Assembly (NCBI GenBank): GCA_027621915.1
Contig: JAQCAD010000012.1
Location: 1 to 64,000, forward strand
Length of the DNA stretch: 64,000 nt
Reading direction: 5' to 3'
From: Pseudomonadota bacterium
GTDB lineage: Bacteria; Pseudomonadota; Gammaproteobacteria; Steroidobacterales; Woeseiaceae
Numbering within the stretch: the first letter of the stretch is position 1; each line of letters begins with the position of its first letter. Under the pieces are notes generated by a model, which saw only the letters and a program-made list of their open reading frames with translations, was not told the origin of the DNA and ran no database searches. Made by a program: the position numbers and the translations under genes. Below are positions 57,539 through 64,000 of the stretch, piece after piece.

Positions 57539-57886
57539 ATGGGAAAACTGACCACACACGTGCTGAATACGGCGCAGGGCAAGCCCGGCTCGGGCATCAG
57601 TGTGAAGCTCTTCTCAATGGAGAACGGGCGCCATCTTGTTGCATCCGCGGTAACCAATAACGATGGCAGGACAGACGAGCCGTTGCTGGACGACGAAACC
57701 TTCAGGGCAGGTACGTACGAGCTCGAGTTTTCTGTGGGCCGGTACTTTCTTGAAAGCGGTGCCTGCGACACGGACCCGCCGTTTCTCGATGACGTGGTAA
57801 TCCGCGTGACGCTGGCGGGCGACGATCCCTACCACGTTCCGCTGCTCGTATCGCCGTGGAGCTATTCGACGTATCGCGGCAGTTGA
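57539..57886 (+). CDS. uraH: 5-hydroxyisourate hydrolase
   Basis: This 115-residue transthyretin-like enzyme hydrolyses 5-hydroxyisourate to OHCU, the step after urate oxidation. Diagnostic features are LTTHVLNTAQGKPGSGI at the N-terminus (active-site His), the central Arg in NDGRTDEPL, HVPLLVSPWSYSTYRGS, and the C-terminal YRGS tetrapeptide that separates the hydrolase from true transthyretin. It starts the purine operon with xdhA one base behind its stop. Confidence 0.95.
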   Translation: MGKLTTHVLNTAQGKPGSGISVKLFSMENGRHLVASAVTNNDGRTDEPLLDDETFRAGTYELEFSVGRYFLESGACDTDPPFLDDVVIRVTLAGDDPYHVPLLVSPWSYSTYRGS

Positions 57887-57887
57887 A

Positions 57888-59402
57888 ATGAGCGCCCGCG
57901 ATTTGGATGTCCCTGTCCAAAGACGATCGATGCGTTTCATTCTTGATGGTGAAGTTGTCGAGATTGAAAACGTCGATCCGAATCGAACGGTCCTGCAGTA
58001 TCTTCGCGAGGACCTGAGGCGGTGTGGCACCAAGGAAGGATGTGCGGAAGGCGATTGTGGGGCTTGTACGGTCGTCGTTGTTGACAGGGATGTGTCCGGC
58101 AAGCGCCTCAGGGTTAGGGCAGTCAACTCCTGCATCCAGTTTTTACCAACACTGGACGGCAAGGAGCTGCTGACAGTCGAGAGCCTGTCAACGGATGGTG
58201 AGTTGCACCCGACGCAAAAAGCGTTGGTCGATTGCCACGGATCGCAGTGCGGATTCTGTACGCCCGGCTTCGTCATGTCGCTTTTTGCGCTGCACAAAAA
58301 CAATGCTGATCCAACTCGAAGGGAAATTGACGAGGCACTTGCAGGAAATCTTTGTCGCTGTACCGGCTATAGTCCGATTGTTGAAGCTGCACGTGTGATG
58401 TACGCGGATGAGCTGCAATCCAAATGTTGGCTCGGCCAGTCGAGAAGCTCTACTGTCGGCGCTGACGAACAGAGCCGGATCGTAGCGCTTAACTCGATCG
58501 ATACCGATGTGCCGCTGTGCATCGAAGGGCATGGAAGAAAATTTTTCGCGCCAAGGGAGCTTGACCATTTCGCCGATCTTGTCGCCCTGCATCCGGACGC
58601 GACAATCCTGTCAGGTGGTACTGACGTGGGCCTCTGGGTGACCAAGCAGCAGCGCGACCTGCCCATCATCATTTACACGGGAAATGTCGCCGGACTGAAT
58701 GAATGCTTGGTCGACGATGGTTATCTGGATATCGGAGCGGCTGTTTCGCTGACCGACGCGATGCCACTGATCATCGAGAATTATCCAACGCTTGAGGAAT
58801 TATTCGTTCGCTTTGCTTCGCCACCCATTCGCAATGCAGGAACGCTCGGCGGCAATATTGCGAATGGATCGCCGATAGGCGATTCGATGCCGGCTCTGAT
58901 CGTTCTGGAGACTGAGGTGGTCCTGCGCACCGGCGGAAGTACGCGATCTGTCGCGTTGAACGATTTCTACCTGGCGTATCAACGGACTGCACTTCGGCCT
59001 GGCGAATTCATCGAGAGAATCCGGATACCGTTGCCCGTCGAAGGTGAGCAGGTTCAGAGCTACAAGATTTCCAAGCGTTTCGATCAGGATATTTCTGCCG
59101 TGTGCGGCGCCTATCGCCTGCAGCTTGCGGATGGGAAGGTCGAAAAGATTGGTGTGGCTTACGGCGGCATGGCTGCCATCCCGTCACGTGCATCGTTGTG
59201 TGAGCAATCGCTGATGGGTCAGGAGTGGAGCGAGGCGTCCGTCAGCCGCGCAATGCAGGCACTGGATAAGGATTTCTCGCCAATATCGGATATGCGCTCA
59301 TCCAGTCAGTATCGCCGCAACGTTTGCAGGAATTTACTGAGGCGCTTCTATCTCGAGACCAGTGCTTCGGTAATTGAGAGGGTGTATTCCATTGGGCGCT
59401 GA
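57888..59402 (+). CDS. xdhA: Xanthine dehydrogenase small subunit (XdhA)
   Basis: This 504-residue Fe-S/FAD subunit accepts electrons from the molybdenum subunit and reduces NAD. Two 2Fe-2S domains are visible: GCAEGDCGACTVV (residues about 45-58), CGFCTPGFVMSLF (about 120) and CRCTGYSPIVEAA (about 155). The FAD-binding domain follows from about 200, with SGGTDVGLWV and NAGTLGGNIANGSPIGDS. Its end overlaps xdhB by 11 bp. Confidence 0.96.
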   Translation: MSARDLDVPVQRRSMRFILDGEVVEIENVDPNRTVLQYLREDLRRCGTKEGCAEGDCGACTVVVVDRDVSGKRLRVRAVNSCIQFLPTLDGKELLTVESLSTDGELHPTQKALVDCHGSQCGFCTPGFVMSLFALHKNNADPTRREIDEALAGNLCRCTGYSPIVEAARVMYADELQSKCWLGQSRSSTVGADEQSRIVALNSIDTDVPLCIEGHGRKFFAPRELDHFADLVALHPDATILSGGTDVGLWVTKQQRDLPIIIYTGNVAGLNECLVDDGYLDIGAAVSLTDAMPLIIENYPTLEELFVRFASPPIRNAGTLGGNIANGSPIGDSMPALIVLETEVVLRTGGSTRSVALNDFYLAYQRTALRPGEFIERIRIPLPVEGEQVQSYKISKRFDQDISAVCGAYRLQLADGKVEKIGVAYGGMAAIPSRASLCEQSLMGQEWSEASVSRAMQALDKDFSPISDMRSSSQYRRNVCRNLLRRFYLETSASVIERVYSIGR

Positions 59403-61725
59403 CGCAATTACATCCAGGGCCAATAGCAAGATTGCCGGCGCCGTCGGTACTGCGGTTCCGCACGACAGTGCTCGGCTGCACGCCACGGGACGAGCAGCAT
59501 ACACCGATGACATTCCAGAGCCGCGTGATGTACTCCATCTGGCCGTAGGAATGAGCGCAAAACCGCATGCGCGCATTCGCCGCATTGATCTTGCTGCTGT
59601 TATTTCAGCGCCGGGCGTTGTGGCAGTCATGACGGCAGCAGACATACCCGGTGAAAATAATTGTGGCCCGGTCGTACACGACGACCCGATTCTTGCGCCA
59701 GGCCTGGTCCAGTATGTCGGGCAGGCCGTGTTTTCCGTCGCCGCCGGATCTGTCGACCAGGCGCGAAGGGCAGTGCGACTGGCAAAGATTGAATACGAGG
59801 CCCTGGACCCGATTCTCGACATTCGCAAGGCGATCGCAGCGAAGTCATTCGTGCTGCCTACTCAAAAAATCGAACGAGGCGACAGCAAATCAGCGATTGC
59901 AAACGCAGCCCACCGCCTCAATGGCAGCGCAACACTGGGAGGCCAGGATCAGTTTTACCTGGAAGGCCAGATAGCAATGGCGCTGCCAGCCGAAGACGGC
60001 GACCTGTTTGTCTACAGCTCGACACAACACCCGGGAGAGATTCAGCTCCTTGTTGCGGAAGCGACTGGCAAGACATTGAAGGATGTCATCGTCGAATGTC
60101 GTCGCATGGGGGGCGCATTTGGCGGTAAGGAAAGTCAACCGGCGCTGATCGCGTGCATAGCCGCATTGATGGCGCAAAAGACTGGCAGGGCATGCAAGCT
60201 TCGACTCGATCGCGATACCGATATGATCATGACCGGCAAGCGCCACGATTTCGTCGTCGACTACGAAGTCGGATTCAACGAACGCGGCAGAATTGAGGGT
60301 ATCGAGTTCATGTTCGCATCGCGTTGCGGCATGTCAGTCGATTTGTCCGGCGCGATTAATGATCGCGCGATGTTTCATTGCGACAACGCTTATTTTCTCG
60401 ACAACGTTACGATCGTGTCGCACAGGTGCAAGACGAACACCGTGTCCAACACGGCATTTCGTGGTTTCGGCGGCCCACAGGGCATGTTCGGAATAGAGCT
60501 GGTCGTGGATGATATCGCCAGGCACCTGGGTGTTGATCCGCTCGAAGTTCGGCGCGAGAACTTTTACGGGATCGGTGAACGAGACACAACGCAGTACAGG
60601 CAAAAAGTCGAGGACAACATTATTCATGAGATCGTTGACGAGCTTGTGCGCACTTCGGATTATCGAAAACGTGTTGCGAAAGTCAGAGAATTCAACCAGG
60701 CGAGCCCGGTTTTAAAACGTGGCATCGCACTGACACCAGTCAAATTCGGCATTTCATTTACTGCCACGCATCTCAACCAGGCGGGGGCGTTGCTGCACGT
60801 ATATACCGATGGCACAGTTCACCTGAATCACGGCGGCACGGAAATGGGCCAGGGGCTGTTCACCAAGGTCGCCCAGGTTGTCGCGAACGAACTGCAGATC
60901 GACATTGACAGAATCAAGATCACGGCATCCGACACGAGCAAAGTGCCGAATGCATCGGCGACAGCGGCCTCGAGCGGGTCCGATATGAATGGCAAGGCGG
61001 CACAGATTGCGGCGAAAAAAATTAAAGACCGGCTAACAGAATTCGCCGCCAATCATTTCTCGGTCACGGAACTGGATGTTGTATTCGGCAACAACGAAGT
61101 TCGCGCTGGCAACAACACGGTTTCATTTGCCGAGCTTGTTCGTCTGGCCTGGTTTTCCCGAATCTCTCTATCGGCGACGGGGTTCTATCGCACGCCAAAG
61201 ATCAATTACGATCGAGCTACCTTTAGTGGCAGACCGTTTTTCTACTTCGCGTACGGTGCAGCAGTCTCGGAAGTAATCATCGATACGCTGACCGGCGAAC
61301 ATCGTCTGACGCGAGTCGATATTTTGCACGATTGCGGAGCATCGCTGAATCCGGCGATTGATATGGGTCAGATCCAGGGTGGTTTCATTCAGGGCGTTGG
61401 ATGGCTGACCTCCGAGGAGCTGTGGTGGAATGCGGAAGGTGAGTTAAAAACGCATGCGCCCTCGACCTACAAGATTCCAGCCTGCTCCGACGTGCCGGAA
61501 GATTTTCGCGTGCGGATGCTGGAGTCATCGCCGAACCGCGAAGAGACGATCTACCGCTCAAAGGCAGTCGGCGAGCCGCCGCTGATGCTCAGCCTGTCCG
61601 TTTTCCACGCCATACGCGATGCGGTGGCCAGCGTCAGCAATAATACGAGGCGACCTCGGCTTGATTCGCCGGCAACACCGGAAGCCGTGTTGAACGCAGT
61701 TACTGAGCAGCAAGTCAGTGAATAA
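59392..61725 (+). CDS. xdhB: Xanthine dehydrogenase large, molybdopterin-binding subunit (XdhB)
   Basis: This 777-residue catalytic subunit hydroxylates hypoxanthine to xanthine and urate. Molybdopterin and substrate motifs are visible: GGAFGGKESQP near residue 240, NTAFRGFGGPQG near 355 (substrate Arg), EMGQGLFTKVAQV near 485, and KAVGEPPLMLS near 723 with the catalytic Glu. Start is taken as TTG 59392, with AGAGGG nine bases upstream; another TTG at 59374 is in frame. It overlaps xdhC by 8 bp. Confidence 0.96.
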   Translation: MGADAITSRANSKIAGAVGTAVPHDSARLHATGRAAYTDDIPEPRDVLHLAVGMSAKPHARIRRIDLAAVISAPGVVAVMTAADIPGENNCGPVVHDDPILAPGLVQYVGQAVFSVAAGSVDQARRAVRLAKIEYEALDPILDIRKAIAAKSFVLPTQKIERGDSKSAIANAAHRLNGSATLGGQDQFYLEGQIAMALPAEDGDLFVYSSTQHPGEIQLLVAEATGKTLKDVIVECRRMGGAFGGKESQPALIACIAALMAQKTGRACKLRLDRDTDMIMTGKRHDFVVDYEVGFNERGRIEGIEFMFASRCGMSVDLSGAINDRAMFHCDNAYFLDNVTIVSHRCKTNTVSNTAFRGFGGPQGMFGIELVVDDIARHLGVDPLEVRRENFYGIGERDTTQYRQKVEDNIIHEIVDELVRTSDYRKRVAKVREFNQASPVLKRGIALTPVKFGISFTATHLNQAGALLHVYTDGTVHLNHGGTEMGQGLFTKVAQVVANELQIDIDRIKITASDTSKVPNASATAASSGSDMNGKAAQIAAKKIKDRLTEFAANHFSVTELDVVFGNNEVRAGNNTVSFAELVRLAWFSRISLSATGFYRTPKINYDRATFSGRPFFYFAYGAAVSEVIIDTLTGEHRLTRVDILHDCGASLNPAIDMGQIQGGFIQGVGWLTSEELWWNAEGELKTHAPSTYKIPACSDVPEDFRVRMLESSPNREETIYRSKAVGEPPLMLSLSVFHAIRDAVASVSNNTRRPRLDSPATPEAVLNAVTEQQVSE

Positions 61726-62782
61726 GTGGATCACCGATCTCTCGGACCTGTTCAACCGGGGTGAGCCATCTGTTCTCGTGACCGTCGCATCGGTTCGGGG
61801 TTCGGCACCGCGCGAGGTGGGCGCAAAGATGATCGTCACGTCGAAAGAAACGATCGGCACGATCGGCGGTGGGCAGCTCGAATACCAGTGCACCAGAATC
61901 GCGTGTGAGCAGCTCAAAAGCGGCAGCGACAGCGATGCCGGCAAGCTGACAAGGCGATTCGCGCTGGGCGCAAACTGCGGCCAGTGTTGTGGCGGCGTGG
62001 TTGAGGTGTTGTTTGAAAAAGTCACTGCTTCATCTTCGGGATGGTTGCCGGCTCTTGATGCGCTTTATAACGAGCAAGTGTCCCTGACAGTCGCAACATC
62101 CACTGCAATGCCGCCTCGCAAATACCTTATAACGACCGAATCCTGCGCCTCGTTCGGCGGCGACTCACCTTGTCCAGATGAAATTCTGGAGGCCGGACGG
62201 TCAATGTTGGCCGACGAATCCGAAGCTCGAAGTTTAGACGGTTATCTGCTGGAGCCCGTCAGGCCAACAACATTCAATATCGCGATTTTCGGCGCCGGGC
62301 ATGTTGGTGCTGCATCTGTCGATGTGCTTTCCCGACTCGATTGCACAATTCGCTGGATAGACAGTCGCAGAAATATTTTTCCGGTATCAACGCCGGATAA
62401 CGTGCTCGCGGTCTCGTCGGCCGATCCTGTCCGCGAAATACCGGCGATGCCGAGCGGTTCCTTCTTCATCGTGATGACTCACAATCACTCCCTCGATCAG
62501 GAAATCTGCACAGAGGTGTTACAACGCGAGGACTTCGCTTATTGTGGATTAATTGGATCTCTGTCGAAGCGGCGACAATTCGAACGCCGGATGAAGAAGC
62601 TGGGCATGCGTGACGAACTGCTCGAGCGCCTGGTATGCCCGATCGGTGTGTCCGGCGTTCTCGGCAGGAAGCCAGCGGAAATCGCGATTTCTTTGGCCGC
62701 GGAGATTCTCAAAGTTCGCGATGTGTCGATCAGGAGTAAGACCGCAACCGACCGGATACAGGATTACCTTCGGGCTTTGTGA
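61718..62782 (+). CDS. xdhC: Xanthine dehydrogenase accessory protein XdhC
   Basis: This 354-residue protein delivers and sulfurates the molybdenum cofactor for xanthine dehydrogenase. Seen in order: VLVTVASVRGSAPREVGAKM, TIGGGQLEYQ, GANCGQCCGGVVEVLFE with the conserved Cys, then a Rossmann domain IAIFGAGHVG-like (FNIAIFGAGHVGAASV), and the end ICPIGVSG-type VCPIGVSGVLGRKPAEIAIS. Start is GTG 61718, overlapping xdhB by 8 bp. PuuD follows after 14 bp. Confidence 0.95.
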   Translation: MNKWITDLSDLFNRGEPSVLVTVASVRGSAPREVGAKMIVTSKETIGTIGGGQLEYQCTRIACEQLKSGSDSDAGKLTRRFALGANCGQCCGGVVEVLFEKVTASSSGWLPALDALYNEQVSLTVATSTAMPPRKYLITTESCASFGGDSPCPDEILEAGRSMLADESEARSLDGYLLEPVRPTTFNIAIFGAGHVGAASVDVLSRLDCTIRWIDSRRNIFPVSTPDNVLAVSSADPVREIPAMPSGSFFIVMTHNHSLDQEICTEVLQREDFAYCGLIGSLSKRRQFERRMKKLGMRDELLERLVCPIGVSGVLGRKPAEIAISLAAEILKVRDVSIRSKTATDRIQDYLRAL

Positions 62783-62796
62783 AAAAGAACTATTGA

Positions 62797-63981
62797 ATGG
62801 ACGCATATATCGTTGAATGGCTGAATATCCTCGCACGCTGGGCGCACTTCGTAACCGGCATTGCCTGGATCGGTTCATCGTTCTACTTCATCTGGCTCGA
62901 CAATCATCTCGAGGCGCCGAAAGATAAAGACGACGATACCAGGGGCGTCGGTGGCGAACTCTGGTCCGTGCACGGGGGCGGCTTTTATCACTCGCAGAAA
63001 TACCTTGTTGCGCCGAAGGTTCTTCCGGAAACCCTGCATTGGTTTAAGTGGGAGGCTTACACGACCTGGATTTCGGGCATGTTTCTCCTGGCGCTCGTGT
63101 ACTGGTACGGCGCGGAGGTCTACCTGATCGATCGTACTGTCGCGGATCTAAGTCCGGCGGCGGCGGTTGGTTTTGCTGTCGGAATTCTTGCGGGCGGATG
63201 GTTCGTCTATGACCTGATGTGCAGATCTGCACTGGGTCGAAATGACGGCATCTTCGCCGTCGTTCTTTTCTCCATGACGGCAGTGCTGGCATGGGGGCTT
63301 TGCCAGCTTTACAGCGGACGCGGTGCCTATATTCACTTCGGCGCAGTGCTTGGGACGATCATGGTCGCGAACGTTTTCTTCGTTATCATCCCGGGGCAGC
63401 GGCGGATGGTCGACGCATTTGCACGAAATGAGGACCCGGACCCGGCTGATGGCATTCGCGCCAAGCAGCGCTCAGTGCACAACACCTATTTCACTTTGCC
63501 GGTGTTGTTCGTGATGACCAGCAACCACTATGCGCTGACATACGGTCACGAATACAACTGGCTGATACTGATGGGCATTACGTTGGCAGGTGCACTGATT
63601 CGTGTTTATTTTGTTGCCCGCCACAAAGGCCGGACGTCGCCGCTGCCCGCAATAATCGCGATGCTGATCATAATTGCCGTTGCTGCCGCTATTGCACCGA
63701 AATCACGGGCAGCGACTGTGCAAAGCGTCAGTATGGAGACGGTTCGATCCGTCATTGATAGTCGCTGTACGATGTGCCACTCGTCCACACCAACACACGA
63801 TGCTTTTCCTGCCGCGCCGGGTGGTGTGATGTTTGACACAGAAGATCAGGTCCTGGCGGAGGCAACGCGCATACATCAGCAAACCGTGGTGCTTAAAGTG
63901 ATGCCGATAGGAAATTTGACAGAGATGAATGATCAGGAGCGCGCGCTCATTGACTCCTGGTATCTTTCTCGCAATGACTGA
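62797..63981 (+). CDS. puuD: Membrane urate oxidase PuuD with cytochrome c domain
   Basis: This 394-residue protein has eight or so transmembrane helices (WLNILARWAHFVTGIAWIG is the first), conserved polar residues such as LWSVHGGGFYHSQKYLV, and a C-terminal cytochrome c domain (residues about 305-394) with haem motif CTMCH. It is the urate oxidase type that passes electrons to the respiratory chain instead of oxygen directly. It completes urate to 5-hydroxyisourate between XDH and UraH. Its stop overlaps the next start by 8 bp. Confidence 0.94.
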   Translation: MDAYIVEWLNILARWAHFVTGIAWIGSSFYFIWLDNHLEAPKDKDDDTRGVGGELWSVHGGGFYHSQKYLVAPKVLPETLHWFKWEAYTTWISGMFLLALVYWYGAEVYLIDRTVADLSPAAAVGFAVGILAGGWFVYDLMCRSALGRNDGIFAVVLFSMTAVLAWGLCQLYSGRGAYIHFGAVLGTIMVANVFFVIIPGQRRMVDAFARNEDPDPADGIRAKQRSVHNTYFTLPVLFVMTSNHYALTYGHEYNWLILMGITLAGALIRVYFVARHKGRTSPLPAIIAMLIIIAVAAAIAPKSRAATVQSVSMETVRSVIDSRCTMCHSSTPTHDAFPAAPGGVMFDTEDQVLAEATRIHQQTVVLKVMPIGNLTEMNDQERALIDSWYLSRND

Positions 63982-64000
63982 ACGCGAATACACAGTTGAG
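63974..64000 (+). CDS. Start of a downstream purine-operon gene, cut by window end
   Basis: An ATG at 63974 overlaps the puuD stop by 8 bp in the ATGNNTGA pattern used at other junctions here. It opens a frame MTEREYTVE that runs off the window. Nine codons are too few to name it; a further purine-ring degradation step would fit the context. Confidence 0.5.

Noticed and set aside
57614-58303. 229-codon minus-strand frame over uraH and xdhA
   Set aside because: Crosses two conserved genes on the other strand and has no domain.

Overview
The window reads as chromosomal DNA of a Gram-negative, aerobic, heterotrophic proteobacterium. It has TonB-dependent outer-membrane receptors, lipobox and Tat signals, and an A1-type cytochrome c oxidase operon. 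The style of the genes suggests a marine or sediment gammaproteobacterium; this taxonomic guess is inference from protein flavour only. No rRNA, tRNA, CRISPR array, prophage or intact insertion sequence was seen.

Layout. 1-2.3 kb: the 3' end of an amidohydrolase, a palindromic repeat, an exported protein of unknown role, and an ECF sigma factor with a membrane partner. 2.7-7.6 kb: a cytochrome c oxidase operon (subunit II with two fused cytochrome c domains, subunit I, two subunit III genes, subunit IV), closed by a terminator. 7.7-10.1 kb: nucleoside transporter plus phosphopentomutase. 10.1-14.2 kb: an accessory-like run of small minus-strand genes (two STAS-fold proteins, MAPEG, VOC, TfoX-N, membrane proteins, a HicAB toxin-antitoxin pair). 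14.4-18.4 kb: lipoprotein amidohydrolase, adenosine deaminase, tryptophanase. 18.6-20.8 kb: a TonB receptor broken by a 19-bp tandem duplication. 21-27 kb: dioxygenase, thymidine phosphorylase, second nucleoside transporter, nucleoside hydrolase, ribokinase and a HlyIII-like protein. 26.9-34.9 kb: an alpha/beta hydrolase, then the complete reductive pyrimidine pathway with cytidine deaminase and an NCS1 transporter. 35-43.5 kb: a surface 5'-nucleotidase, an Oar-like and a classical TonB receptor, an endonuclease/phosphatase-family fragment, a cupin. 43.6-49.4 kb: SDR, purine nucleoside phosphorylase, deoxyribose-phosphate aldolase, an aldehyde dehydrogenase followed by a half-length aldehyde dehydrogenase, and an adenosine kinase. 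49.6-55 kb: an unusual locus with a DUF4956 gene and a CotH-like gene (both apparently frameshifted), an SdiA-regulated-type lipoprotein, an alpha/beta hydrolase without its nucleophile, and a lipoprotein fusing a PPP-type phosphatase to a kinase-like domain. 55-64 kb: GMC oxidoreductase with its Tat-exported partner, then hydroxyisourate hydrolase, xanthine dehydrogenase A/B/C and the membrane urate oxidase PuuD.

The unifying theme is nucleic-acid-derived carbon and nitrogen. Nucleotides could be dephosphorylated outside the inner membrane (5'-nucleotidase), imported (NupC x2, NCS1, perhaps TonB receptors), split by phosphorylases or hydrolase, and deaminated (ADA, Cdd). Their sugars would be channelled by DeoB, ribokinase and DeoC-ALDH, pyrimidine rings reduced and opened by PreTA-HydA-ureidopropionase, and purine rings oxidised by XDH-PuuD-UraH. 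No dedicated nucleoside repressor lies in the window. The most novel-looking material is the phosphatase/kinase-like locus at 49.6-55 kb, the dioxygenase inside a nucleoside operon, and the split ALDH pair after deoC.
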